Shown here: positions 11,437-22,297 of the stretch, one piece after another
Numbering within the stretch: position 1 is the first letter of the stretch
Layout of the letters: each line of letters starts with the position of its first letter
Origin: Gerris lacustris
Taxonomy: Eukaryota > Arthropoda > Insecta > Hemiptera > Gerridae
Assembly (NCBI GenBank): GCA_951217055.1
Contig: OX578286.1
Coordinates: 13,107,050-13,171,049 of the forward strand
Direction: 5' to 3'
Length of the DNA: 64,000 nucleotides
Program-made: the position numbers and the translations under genes
The notes under the pieces: generated by a model
Told to the model about the DNA's origin: nothing
The model's database searches: none
Seen by the model: only the letters and a program-made list of their open reading frames with translations

Positions 11437-11716
11437 TAATTCATCATATGTATACATTTAAAATTACTAAACAATTAATTGTGTTTTAAAAGCAGGGTGT
11501 CCAGCAATATTAAAATGTAAAATTCAAGCATATTTAAAGGTTTTCAAGGCGCAATTTTATAAAAGTCAAGGCTGGCTTAACATTAGTTATTAAAATAGTG
11601 ATTTATTCACAATTTCTTAGAATTATAGAAAAAAATATGAGAAAAATAGTATGAGTTCAGCAAAATAATATGAATTACTTTTATAATAGAAGAGATTTTA
11701 TTTTTTGGACTTGTAG

Positions 11717-11902
11717 AATATTATAGTAGGCTGAAGGGTTTATTTGGAATGAAAGTCCTTCGACTATATATTTTTATTTCATCAAAACTTTCACCATGGG
11801 AACCTGAGCTTCTTCAGTGATCATTGAGCTCTGATGAAATAAAAATAAATATCACTCGAAGGTCTTTTATTCCAAATAAACCCTCCAGCCTACTATAATA
11901 TT
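11717..11902. mobile_element. Nested palindromic MITE
   Basis: AATATTATAGTAGGCTG and its reverse complement form the ends. The arms continue through GGGTTTATTTGGAAT. The inner phrase ATCACTGAAGAAGCTCAGG (reverse strand) recurs at 41454-41560, marking a family member there. Confidence 0.65.
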
Positions 11903-11962
11903 AATAGTATTAATTCAACCTAATTACAGCGGTTGTACCCCAGGGAAGTGAAATACAATATA

Positions 11963-12015
11963 CAGTAGCGCATCGATTATCCGAACTAATGTTGTTTAGG
12001 GTGGTTCGGATAGTA
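11963..12015 (+). mobile_element. Solitary pogo/Tigger terminal fragment
   Basis: CAGTAGCGCATCGATTATCC closely matches the end of the Tigger derivative at 62584. No partner end was found nearby. Confidence 0.55.
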
Positions 12016-12296
12016 AAAACTTCAAAATGTATTGGTACTTCTTGACAACCTAGGGTCTTTAAAATCCCCGATTTTTGAAAAATTCAAGCATATTTTAAGT
12101 TTTTCTGTTATTTTTTCAAAATTCAAGCATATTTCAAGGTTTTTACAAGCATCCTAAAAATTCAAGCATAATTCCAGGAGTTCAAGGAATTCAAGGCTGC
12201 TGGACACCCTGAAAAGTCAATTATTTCTTTATAATACTTATCGAAGCAACTTTTCAGCTAAAATGAAGAAGTATAATTTAAATATCACATGTGCGT

Positions 12297-12347
12297 AACA
12301 TATCAGATAAAACCAATCAGCACCGAATAAATCAGAATGGGGCGGTA
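12297..12347 (+). repeat. 50-bp direct repeat, unit 2
   Basis: Second copy of the unit at 11388-11436, differing by a few bases. Confidence 0.75.
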
Positions 12348-12509
12348 GAAATAATCATTTCTAAGTTACTAATAAAGATTAGTACTTGAATCTATTTTTA
12401 TACTAGGGTTTTTTATGTTAACAGGAAACTTTTGTAAAAATGGTTTAGTAGCATATAAATTTAAAGTCAGGTTGAACCTGCCTAACAGCTTTCATTCACA
12501 TTTAGGTAG

Positions 12510-12580
12510 AGCTGGCCATACAAGTTGCGGTATACACTCCGGTTCACCTGTACTGGTATACCGCACATGTATGGCCAGCT
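12510..12580. mobile_element. 71-bp palindromic MITE
   Basis: AGCTGGCCATACAAGTTGCG pairs with CGCACATGTATGGCCAGCT, with GTATAC on both inner sides. Confidence 0.6.
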
Positions 12581-12705
12581 TAATGCATTAGCCTATTAAA
12601 TATGGTACCCATAAACAACATACACCACTACACTACAGTAGCTAACGGTGTTGGGTCATCACCCAATTTAGGTTCTTCCAAAAAAATAAATGTATAAACA
12701 ATAAT

Positions 12706-13414
12706 TGAGTAGCCTAGTATCAAAGACGGACATTCGATATTTTTTCCGAATTTCAGTTATCGATTGTTTCTTACAGATTTTTTGGCTACTGCATCAGATT
12801 CTGCTATCCATTTGCATCAAAAACGACCAGAAAAGGGGTAAAAATGCAATAATATTTGTAGTTTTGTTTCAAATACGGACAAGTCAACACACGTTTTGCT
12901 TCAAAAGTGGACATAACCGAAACCGCCAATCAGGAGGCTGCATTTTACTAACTCATTCCTATGATGCACTGCGGGCTTTAGCATCTGAATATCCTCCCAT
13001 TTTGTCATATATGTTTAGAAAAATGATACCCTGAGGGGAAATTGAGAAATCAATTTTAGCTCTAAACTTGGGGGCACTATCCCCTAAGAACTCTGAAAAA
13101 CGTGAAAAAAAAAAAAATTATTTCTCCAATATTATTATTCTAAACATTATTTTTAACGTCATTTTGCTTCAAAAAAGGACAAATCCTTGTTTTTGTTTCA
13201 AAAGCAGACAACTCCACTTTTTAACTCCATTTAGCAGCTAAAATATCAAAAAAAATTCACGTTTTTAGTACTTCTAACTAGTTTTGAGTCTATTAAGAAT
13301 CTACAGAAATAAAAAATCATTGCTCTAGCACCTGTAGAATTTGAGCTACAGTTTTTCGCCTCCCCGGTAAAATTTTGAAATGTGCTCTTGTCCGTCTTTG
13401 ATACTAAGCTCCTC
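12706..13414 (+). mobile_element. MITE family P3 with iterated GTCCG motif, copy 1
   Basis: Its ends resemble GAGGAGCTTAGTATCAAAGA and the reverse complement. It is inverted relative to 54901-55609 and 57403-58099. Inside, the 15-bp pattern GTCCGNNTTTGAWRC recurs about six times with the same polarity, and the same pattern forms the termini. The 109-residue open frame follows these repeats and shows no protein family features. Exact outer borders are unclear because the AT-rich flanks also resemble each other. Confidence 0.75.
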
Positions 13415-14161
13415 ATATTTTAAATTATTGTTTTACAAATTATATTAAAAGATTTTTTATGGGCTAATAGAAGTAATTAACAATATATTTACAAAAAAAA
13501 AAAAAAAAAAAAAATAGACAATACTTTTTTCCACAAAATTATTTTTTTTCTAATTTCAAACCATACCCTCAGACAAATGCCTCACAATCTGCACAACAGT
13601 TGTACTGTTCAGACAGTATTTGAAAGGTAGCTAGAGTGTTATCATCACTGGGTAAGCAGTAGAAGCCTAAGTGACAAAGGGCATCAATCAAAAGTAAAAG
13701 GAAGAATCTAGGTTCCAGCAAGATATACGGATTGACAAAAAACTAAAGGATTACACTAATTTTAGTTACGCTGATAAAAAAACGGACAAGAACAAAATTA
13801 AATCTGTGTTGAAACTTGATATTATTCCATACAATAGTGAATATAAGCACTTATAAGTTATAAAATTATAAGCTTCTTGCCAAAAATAAAACCACACACT
13901 ACACATAAATAACAGCATAAATCTTAAGTCTTTCTTAAATATTAGTTTAGTTGTTAATGAAATGATAAAAAATGTGAATGAAAGTGAATTTAACTTTCTA
14001 AAATCAGAAAACAGAATAGTGACAGCATAAGGTAATAGGAATATTTGATTAAGGTCTAAAACTAGTGAAATCTAAAGAGCCATCAGGGATAACAAAATAA
14101 TTATTCAAATTTTTAAGTTTTTGGTAGTATTCATAATACGGAAAGATTACATTTTTCTTTA
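13415..14161. other. AT-rich spacer
   Basis: An A run lies near 13493-13514. No gene or clear repeat border was seen. The right end is shared flank of the P1 palindrome family. Confidence 0.5.
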
Positions 14162-14343
14162 AATCAAATTATAATTATCAATAAGTACGGGAGACATACA
14201 GAGAAAAATTGACCCCGACAATTGACCGCGACTTGAACCACGGGTCATCCTATTAATCCGTTACAGGCGCTCTTCCCGGTGCGGGAGTCTGTTTTTCTCT
14301 GTAGTATGTCTCCCGTAGTTATTGATAATTTATAATTTGATTT
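14162..14343. mobile_element. MITE family P1 copy 2 with tRNA-like loop
   Basis: The arms AATCAAATTATAATTATCA and GAGACATACAGAGAAAAA are matched by their reverse complements at the right end. The loop, about 14225-14277, reads on the minus strand as a degenerate tRNA-like segment with GAAGAGCGCC and a B-box-like GTGGTTCAAGTCGCGG. The compact relative at 9962-10062 lacks it. Confidence 0.7.
14225..14277 (-). other. tRNA-like remnant with B-box
   Basis: On the minus strand GGTTCAAGTC fits the Pol III B-box consensus GGTTCGANTCC with changes. It is preceded at tRNA-like spacing by a D-arm-like GAAGAGCGCC. There is no complete acceptor stem, so it is not a functional tRNA gene. Confidence 0.4.
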
Positions 14344-14400
14344 AAAAAAATTATTTATTTAAGAGTTAAAAATTAATATGCTATTTAAACTAAAATCTTA

Positions 14401-14708
14401 AGGGGTTTAATAAAAACACTTTTTTAAAATAATAAATAAATAGGGTATTTTCAAACCTCGTTAAAATCATAATGTTTCTATTGTGAAATCTTCTTTACCG
14501 GTAATTTGGTAAGTTGTCTAATAGATCAGGGTAAAATACCGGATGTGAGTCAATAGAGCTCAATCAACTGACAGTTACCAAATTACCGGTAAAGAAGATT
14601 TCAAAATTGAAATATCACGACTTCATAACAAGGTTTGAAGATGCTCTAATTAAGGGGTGAAATATCACCTTTTTTTTTATAAAAAAAAAGTGTTTTCATT
14701 AAACCCCT
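14401..14708. mobile_element. Nested foldback MITE, about 310 bp
   Basis: AGGGGTTTAATAAAAACACT and the reverse complement AGTGTTTTCATTAAACCCCT form the outer arms. A second, stronger hairpin inside pairs GAAATCTTCTTTACCGGTAA with TTACCGGTAAAGAAGATTTC. Confidence 0.7.
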
Positions 14709-15156
14709 GAAGACCCAAGTTTAAAAAAAAAAACATACTAATAAATATAAAGGGGACAGCAAGGAAAAAATGGTTAAAAATTATATAACAGGGAAACTAA
14801 AATAAAACAAAAAACTTTGAAATAAGTATAAAAATAAATGATATCATTTACTTAGTAATAAATGATATTTTTTACATGGTAAAGTGATGAACTTATAAAT
14901 ATTTAAAAATATGTGTTTATTTCTTAATCAGACAAATATAATTATCAGCATAATTTCTTATCAGAGACTGACTTTATCAACTTAAACATCATTTTAGAAA
15001 ACTAACACATATCACGAATGAATTATCATTTAAGGTACAATTAAAAATTAATTATATTTTTTAAATTTCAGGACATATTAAGTGATGACTGACCTTTTTA
15101 ATAGAAAAAGGATAGCCTTTTTTAAAAAAAAAAAAGAAAAAAAAGGGGGACACTAA

Positions 15157-15196
<40 letters not shown>

Positions 15197-15926
15197 CTAT
15201 TACTTCAAATTGATTAATTTATTTTTTATTAATTAAAAAAAATTATAGTATCAATCTAAAGACATTTAAAAAAAAAATACCTTTACTGCATTATCTGTTA
15301 GAGGCTGCGAAGATGAGAATTTACAAACTAAATCCGATACCACATATCACCTTGAAGGGCTAAATCAAACAAAAACAAAGAACAATTTAAAATCAAACAG
15401 TAACTTACTTTTAAAAATAAACAAATTGAAATAAGTTGAAATTTCAGAATCCTTTTGGCTTTGCACACTCATGACAAATAGTGGGCAAATGTGTCATCAT
15501 AGAAAGTATGTCCTAACTTATCAACTTTAATGATTATTAATAATAATTATTTGTGGTTACACAATAATGAATAAAAGTTAGCATTGTAGTCATATTTAAA
15601 CTGCATAAGGAGTTAACGCTAAAAAAGCTGTAAGTGATGCAGTAAGTTAACTTCAACAGCTTTGAGACTGTACAATTGAATACATTTAAACTACTGCAAG
15701 TAAACATTTATGTAGCTGAAAGTAATACAGTGATGCAACTTAAGTGAAGTGCACTCAAAGCTCTAAGTTCACTTAATGCAAGCACTTATGGTGTTAAAAT
15801 GTACTACTAACACCAGTATAAGTATATCCTTAATAATAGCTGTTTAAGTATATTACAGCAGTTTCAAGTCTTCACCTGCTGTAAGATGTACACTTACTAA
15901 TTGTAAATAGTACATTTAAACTAGAA
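14709..15926. other. AT-rich spacer grading into degenerate short tandem repeats
   Basis: There is a 34-base A run at 15161-15194. From about 15600 the phrase TAAGTARTACACT and variants recur irregularly up to about 16340, interrupted by a SINE, like a decayed minisatellite. Confidence 0.5.
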
Positions 15927-15940
15927 TAAGTAATACACTA

Positions 15941-16232
15941 GTAGTAGTAGCAGTCTAGTACTTCCTACTAGAACGGGTAGGACGAACCACTTGTTCAAAC
16001 CTTGCAATTAGGCCATCACTTAGGCCCTTTCTACGCCCGCGGTAGAGAGTTCCAGCCACTTCACACATCATACATATGTACATTGTACCACCGAAGCGAG
16101 TATGATGTGATCAATAGTGAGCCATATAAATCAGAGCGTCAAGGCGAGGAATTGAACCCTGTCTTGTTCCACTCATGATTCAGTGATGGCCGAGAAGACG
16201 TGGTTTAACCCACACGTCCACGCTGGCTCTCC
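15941..16232 (-). mobile_element. tRNA-derived SINE, copy 1
   Basis: TAAGTAATACACTA at 15927-15940 is repeated at 16233-16246, a perfect 14-bp target duplication. On the minus strand the element begins GGAGAGCCAGCGTGG, has a B-box-like GGTTCAATTCC, shares GAACAAGTGGTTYGTCCTAC with the other copies and ends in (CTA)n. Its head is less tRNA-like than that of the copy at 26069. Confidence 0.85.
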
Positions 16233-16246
16233 TAAGTAATACACTA

Positions 16247-16675
16247 ACTAGAGTAAGCAATACACTTATAACAGTAGTAAGAGATATTATACAGGTGTAA
16301 GTAGTACATTTAACAGGATAAGTACTTGTAGTAAACAACTTAATAATAAAGTAATAACATTAATAATTGATACCCCCATTCAATATATTACAAAAAAAAA
16401 AAAATTAAGTACAAAAACACAACGTACCTTAATGGTTAAAACAAAATCATGCCAGCAAAGTTTGAAGCAAGCAACATTCAGTGGTACAAGGACCTAAAAC
16501 ATAACAATGATCAAAATTAGACAATAAGATTTTTAAAAAAAAAAACCTGTATTAAACTAAATTATTTTTCTACTTAATTTCAGAATCCTTTTGGCTATAT
16601 AATAAAGTCATCACGACTAACTAGGTAGTCCTAATAGACAGTTGTCATCATTATAAAATCTATTAAATTTAGGGT
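16247..16675. other. Degenerate tandem repeat tail and AT-rich spacer
   Basis: Continuation of the TAAGTARTACACT-type decayed array to about 16340, then unremarkable sequence. Confidence 0.45.
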
Positions 16676-16868
16676 ACTTCTTTAGATTGTTACTCCCCTA
16701 TGTTTTTTAGAATATAAATGACTGACTAAATAACTATTGAGACAAAGGAATGTTAAACTTCTTCTTTTATAATGGTAGTAACGGTCTAACGAAGAACATT
16801 GCGTACACCTTCTTTAGATTGTTACTTCCCTCTGTTATTTTATAAGGGGAGTAACAATCTAAAGAAGT
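16676..16868. mobile_element. MITE family P4, copy 1
   Basis: CTTCTTTAGATTGTTACTCC occurs at the left end, again in the middle, and inverted at the right end. The right third is therefore a hairpin attached to a longer single-copy part. Relatives are at 35958-36180 and, inverted, 56450-56683. Confidence 0.75.
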
Positions 16869-17694
16869 GCTGCATTTAGAAGTGTTAAAACCATCTAAAT
16901 ATGGAGTTTAAAAATAATCTTCAGTAACTTCCAGACTGCAAAAATGTATATGGAAAGAAATTGATACAAAATCAAATTGATTAATACCTTTTTTTCAATT
17001 GTTTTAGATTCCCTTCTTATCCGTCAGGTTATTCCATTCTTAGAGAAGTCAGGCATCCCTGAAAATTTAAAAAAAAAAAAAAAAAATTAAATAAAATTTT
17101 AAAATGGTACTTAAAAATGCATTATTTTATAAATATTGTCCCCTCAGACCTGTTGAGCTTAAATATGAATTTCTATCATCCATAGAAGTCAAAATAAGAT
17201 ATGTCATCATGAAACAAAATAATTATTTCTGTATTTAACATAATTCAGAAGTTTTATCAAGATACCCGAACCAGGTTGTTTATTCTAAATTACTTAAAAC
17301 CCAATGAAAAGATACCTATAGATTCCCCAACCACTTATATATATAGCACGAGAGCTTTACTATGGAAAAATTAAAAAAATGTTAGCGTTACATAAAAGTG
17401 GTATTATTATTTTAATAAATAAATATTTAATTAAGTTGAGGCCCCCAGATTTAGTATAAATGCCAAGTGTTGTCGTAACAAACACTGTTTCATATCCATT
17501 GGCATGATTTGTGCAAAAGAGTAAGGCCATACATAGTTTAATAAGTAACCTGACAGAATAAAAAAATCAAATATTTCCTTTTGCACAAGAAATGTACACT
17601 GAATAACAATTCTGAACTATTACTAGATAGTAAGTAAAATGCAACAGAAATACACTAATAACATAATAATTAACAAAATAAATAATACCTCTCA
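16869..17694. other. AT-rich spacer
   Basis: No gene or repeat border recognised. Confidence 0.5.
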
Positions 17695-17799
17695 CTAATC
17701 TGTGATAATGCAGATAGATCCAGGAAGCTCTTGTTTCACCTCCTCATGCTAGCGACCCGATTCAATCAGTGCTGCTCTGTCAGTTGTATTAGGACCCAT
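17695..17799 (-). pseudogene. Possible decayed exon with VKQELPG motif
   Basis: From an ATG at 17799 a 35-codon frame runs to TAG at 17695, interrupted by one internal TAG. The first part reads M-G-P-N-T-T-D-R-A-A-L-I-E-S-G-R. After the stop come H-E-E-V-K-Q-E-L-P-G and S-I-C-I-I-T-D. The composition is protein-like, and V-K-Q-E matches the short SUMO consensus. The ending E-E-x-x-x-x-x-P-G faintly recalls the exon ends of the zinc-finger gene 5 kb away. It could be a remnant of a related gene or chance. Confidence 0.25.
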
Positions 17800-17944
17800 T
17801 TACCACGTAGCACTGGTAATCACGGAAAATTCCACATCTAGAGAAGGTGCAGTCATCCCAATTCATCTTGAAAAAAAGTATTCAAATATATAATATTAAG
17901 ATGTAAATGTTTTAACTGATAAATTCTTAATGTACCAAGGACCG

Positions 17945-18514
17945 GTAAATCTGCACTATTTGGCCCACTAACTTCTAATTGTCCGATTTACTTGCAATTT
18001 TTTTTAAACTGTTCCTTTTTACATATTAAAAACGATTCCGGTTGTACCATCTCGTTAAATTCAATAGTTTTTTCGTAAAAAAAATACGTAAAAGCGTCAC
18101 TTTCTTAGGGAAATGAGGAAGGTAATGGCGAAAAGTACTAATCTTAACCTAAACTAACTATAACCTTCCCGTATTTTTCTTAGGAAGTGACTTTTTACGT
18201 ATTTTTGTGGCTAAAGTTAAAGTGATAATTTAGCGAATTTTATACTTCGATTTGGACATCTACCTGGTCTTTATGCAGCAGGGTTGTTTTTCTTCAGAAA
18301 ATGAGCGGAGCACCACAAAGCGGTGCGGAGCGGCCGTTAAAAATAATTCGTTTCTCTAAACAGCACTGAACACTTCACTTTTACGAAAAAACTATTGAAT
18401 TTAACGAGATGGTACAACCGGAATCGTTTTTAATATGTAAAAAGGAACTGTTTAAAAAAAATTGCAAGTAAATCGGACAATTAGAAGTTAGTGGGCCAAA
18501 TAGTGCAGATTTAC
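17945..18514. mobile_element. MITE with 136-bp terminal inverted repeats
   Basis: The ends GTAAATCTGCACTATTTGGC and the reverse complement lead into almost perfect arms (17945-18080 and 18379-18514). The middle holds a weaker inverted pair around AATACGTAAAA and CTTTCTTAGGGAA. No coding capacity. Confidence 0.8.
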
Positions 18515-18552
18515 TCCAGGTAATCTACGACAAATATATACGCTCAAGATTT

Positions 18553-18811
18553 GCAAAATCGGCTGAACTGAACGAGATGATACGGTCGAGAATCTTTTGC
18601 TTAATTTATACACTTGAGAGATTATATTCCTTTGTCAAACAGTACATTTGTATGATTTAAACATACGAGAAATTATAAATGTATGATTTGTTCAAAGGAG
18701 GGTTTATATCCCTTTGTCAAAAAAATACGTAAAGAGTCAAAATACGTCAGAGTCCGCCATCTTTTCTATAAACCGTATCATATTGTTCAGTTTTACCGCA
18801 AAATCTTATAA
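18553..18811. mobile_element. Diverged inverted-repeat element related to 17945-18514
   Basis: GAACGAGATGATACGGT near the left is matched imperfectly by ACCGTATCATATTGTTC at the right. CCTTTGTCAAA occurs on both sides inside. GAACGAGATGATAC also resembles AACGAGATGGTACAACC of the preceding element. Confidence 0.4.
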
Positions 18812-20222
18812 AATACACAAAAAAAATTCATCATCGGGGTACAAAAACAACAAAAAATACTGCAAGTAAACAGTAACCTAACTACATAACATTGTATATA
18901 ACATTATAAAATACAAAAATAACCCATAACAAGGCCATACCTTAGAAGATTCTTAACCCATACTTAAATCAATCTTAAATGGTCTCAAGCCAACAAAGGT
19001 GTAACAAATAATTGAATTAAAGCGTGTGTTGTTTGTTAGGAGCACGGAGCACATGGTCAAAAACTAGAGTAAAAGCACGTCGTTTAATACATTAACTGAA
19101 TAACGTGATGTTATTAAATGTTTGAGGACAAAAATGTTAAGATAGATTAAAAAATAATAACGAAGAAAGGAAAATATGAACAGAGAACAAGCATGGAAAA
19201 GCTAGGTTAAACTTAAGGTAGGTTAAATGAGAACAGGTTAGACACACTAGCGTCTAGGTCTTGGTCTAGGTACAGCGACACTGCTGCGATCTGAGAGCGC
19301 TACAGTGGCAGTTTCTTAAACTAGAGAAGGTAATATAACAGTGGTCATATCCAGGTTATTTAAATCTGTCAGTTTCAGTTTATAAACAAAGTTATTTGTT
19401 TTTAACAACTAGTTTTTAAAAACGTTTGTAGTGTTACAACTTATTAAGAGCCTAGTAGTGCTGGGCGATTCTCGATTTTTCAGAATTGATTCCAACCCTC
19501 AGAATCGAATCCCGGGGGGGAGGGGGGTAGTGTATGCGCGTTATCTGGTGGACGCGGGCCCCCTAACCAACAGGATTTAAAGCAAGAATCACATATTACC
19601 CTCACCCCCTCCAATATAAATACGTTTTTATATAATATAAATTTATTACAATATAAATAAATGACTATAATAGAATAGGGTAAACTTTGTACTCGTACCT
19701 TTGTGCACATTTTTCTTACATTAATAAGAACACAAAAAATTCTGCTAACTATTAAAAAATTACATTGTAACTATCTGACAGGTTAAAAATAAGAAATTGA
19801 ATCCACACATTTATCATCTTCTTTTCACATTATATTCAATTAAGTAACTGAGTCTAAGGTCAAATCGGAAGTACCCGATCATGAGCGTAGCCAGGTAGTG
19901 ACTCAGGGGGGGGGGGGGGCAACATGTTTAAATTTTCTATAAATTGCAAGGGGGAGGGGAGAGGGGGTATCATAGTAGTTTGAAAAATCTTAAGAGAGGG
20001 GATAAGAGCCTCAAAAAAAGGTAGTGATCGTAGTTGCACCACCATTAGATTTATAGACAGACCCAAAAAATAGTAAATTAACAAAGCCACCCCCAAGTTT
20101 GTTTTAATAATAAATAATTTTACAAAATCAACCTAAAAGTACATTATTAAAATTAATTTAAACAAAAACAACAGTAGATTATGGTGGCAAATTATTCCAT
20201 TTGTATATATATAATTTAATTT
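18812..20222. other. Non-coding stretch with G runs
   Basis: G-rich homopolymer tracts lie near 19502-19526 and 19906-19919. The two minus-strand open frames over them are driven by proline codons opposite the G runs and are not convincing genes. Confidence 0.5.
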
Positions 20223-20832
20223 TACTACGTTTTTATTAGCTTGCTTCCTTGTTTGTTTGTTTGTCCGGTACAAATCTGGCAATCGATTTCTAACTAACTT
20301 CCCAAATTGCTAGACATTTGAAACTTTTAGCATAGCTCAGAACACGATGACAATGCATTATTTTAATACTTTTAGCCATCTTTCAGCAGAATTTAATTGG
20401 TTTTCAGCAAATTTTGCTGTACGGAAAGTTAGTTCGGAAAAAATCCGCAAGTTATTTTATTTGTTTGCCATGTCCCATATTTACGCAATCTTCATTTTGA
20501 CGGGTCTTAAATTTGTGATAGATAATGACAGCAAAACAGGAAATATCGATTATATTATTTATCGATTATATTATTTCAAATATATCGATGGCACGCTTTA
20601 GATTTGGTGTTGGGGAGATCCGTTGTACAAAGATTTGTCCTTTTATAGGTTTAAGATCAGCTCTCTAGATGGTTGTCATTTATGTGAAGTAAATAAATTC
20701 GGAACTATTTTTTTTCACTAACATTATATATTATATAACAATAACAATTATATTATCAACATTACATACGATTCAACAGAAAATTTAAAAACGTAGTATA
20801 TAGAAAGTTCTTTTTATCTTGAAATTATTACA
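20223..20832 (-). repeat. Dispersed repeat family R1, copy 3
   Basis: Inverted relative to 849-1463 and closest to it in length. It abuts the 3-prime end of the hAT remnant at 20841. The 84-residue open frame at 20347-20601 lies entirely inside this repeat and is not conserved as an open frame in the other copies. Confidence 0.8.
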
Positions 20833-20840
20833 ATAAAGTC

Positions 20841-21445
20841 TTAAAATATTAATCGCCTAGGATTATTAGCAAAATTATTAATTACTTTAAAGTCTATCTC
20901 TTTCTTTTTTTCTGACGCAAGCTTTCTATGAACACTTAATAAATATAATCTGTTCAGCCTGTTTTCACCCATTGTAGATCTGATGTTTTTACCCGCCTCA
21001 GGGTGCTAAATGATCTTTCAATAATTGTACTTGTTGTACATGGCACAGCAATCAAGATAGATAAAACATTGTTAATATTTAGGGAAAAGAAAGCTTTAGC
21101 TTCTTTAATAATATCCACTACTTCCATGTTTTCCAGTCTGCTTGTCAAGCTGTTTATCTGTCCACTTATGAAACCACAATTCCACTCACATAGAATTGTT
21201 TATTTACAAATTAATGTTTACAAACAAAATCCATAACGTATTTAACGCCCTTGCCCTTGGTCAATGACCATCGGGGGCCAACTCACAGAATCAATATCTT
21301 TTAAATTGTAAAAATTTGCTACAGATTGGGCCCTTTCTTTTAGCTCTTCTAAGCCTATGTCCTTTATAATGAATGAATGAAATGATTGTAAGAGATATCC
21401 TGGAAGGTTGTCCTCTGAAAATCTACACTTAAGTGATGAAATCAT
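20841..21445 (-). pseudogene. hAT-family transposase C-terminal remnant
   Basis: A minus-strand coding relic in at least two blocks. The upstream block, 21242-21445, reads L-P-G-Y-L-L-Q-S-F-H-S-F with a later F-Y-N-L-K. The downstream block, 20954-21148, contains ERSFSTLRRVKT, the hallmark of the hAT dimerisation domain. A frameshift near 20975 separates that from RSTMGENRLNRLYLLSVHRK, which continues to a TAA at 20841. About 90 bp between the blocks looks inserted or intronic. The N-terminus and catalytic parts are missing. The family resembles insect hAT transposases and their domesticated ZMYM1/THAP12-like relatives. Confidence 0.8.
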
Positions 21446-21467
21446 AGAATAGTGATATGGTATATCA

Positions 21468-21738
21468 TAGAGTAAAGGAGGAGAGGAAAGGGTTTCAACC
21501 CCGCAATGATTTTTGCAGGGACAAAGATGGAAGTCTTATTGGTGATAAGGGAAGGATACTTGAGAGATGGGCTTAATATTATCAGGAATTGCTAGAAGGT
21601 GAAGAGGAAGTAAGTGATCAAGGGAATTGGGAAGATATAAGTGGAGGTGACCTGGACGAGAATAAAGTAGTATATAGAGATGTGCTCCGCCAACGGAAGA
21701 AGAGGTGAGGATAGCAGTAGAGAGTTTGAAACGCATTT
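21468..21738 (+). pseudogene. Non-LTR retrotransposon linker fragment (RTE-like)
   Basis: The plus-strand frame reads DKDGSLIGDKGRILERWA, then a TAA where glutamine is expected, then Y-Y-Q-E-L-L-E-G-E-E-E. After a frameshift near 21690 it reads PTEEEVRIAVESLKR. This is the region between endonuclease and reverse transcriptase in RTE-type or craniofacial-development-protein-2-like elements. One stop and one frameshift make it dead. Neither the endonuclease nor the catalytic RT core is present. Confidence 0.75.
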
Positions 21739-21769
21739 TTAGGGGCACACAAGGCAAATATGAACTAAT

Positions 21770-22064
21770 ACTACACTTAATAGGTTATTTAGTCGGCTAT
21801 TAAGTGACAAACTATCATCAACTTGATTTTTGGTTTACTAACTAATTTCGTACTCAGGATCATAAAAATCACATTGTCCACAAAAAAGGGTGGGACAAGG
21901 CCGCTCTCCACCAGTTTGTTTTTTTCAAACGCCTTTTGCCAAACTATGTCCCACAGACGAACTTAGCCGACCACATATTCTTAAAAGGAACCAAAAGATT
22001 TACTTATACACAAAATTCTAGCTTGATGTTAGTCAGACACTTTTTTTCACACTATCTCCAGGAC
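21770..22064. mobile_element. MITE family P2, right half only
   Basis: Matches the right arm and centre of the elements at 10655, 52708 and 54129, ending ...ATCTCCAGGAC. The left arm is absent and RTE-like sequence lies just upstream. Confidence 0.75.
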
Positions 22065-22297
22065 TATAATGGCAAAAGAAGAAATGAATAAATGTAATAA
22101 TCAAAAAATGATGTTATTTATTAAAATTAAAATACAGATTTACATATTAAAATTTGTATTATATTTTTATTTATTTTAATATTTAGAGTAAAACAGGTTT
22201 TTGAGTAACACAGTCGATAAAAACATTTTAAAAATACTTAAAGTAAAAAAAAAAGGTTTAATAAGTTATCAGTTCAGAGATTCTTTCCTTGTGAAAT

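Larger units (their letters stand above)
11493..12211. mobile_element. Nonautonomous DNA transposon with CAGGGTGTCCAGCA ends
   Basis: CAGGGTGTCCAGCA starts the element and TGCTGGACACCCTG ends it. AAAAG lies directly outside both ends, a possible 5-bp duplication. The interior repeats ATTCAAGCATAWTT several times near both ends. A second MITE (11717-11902) and a solitary pogo tip (11963-12015) are nested inside. Superfamily is uncertain: the end sequence is hAT-like but the duplication is short. Confidence 0.65.

Noticed and set aside
12705..13034. 109-residue open frame as a gene
   Set aside because: It lies wholly within a MITE family, and the matching frames at 55233 and 57845 are disrupted by indels.
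19480..20096. Minus-strand proline-rich open frames
   Set aside because: The prolines come from G runs on the plus strand; no start context, splice signal or family was seen.
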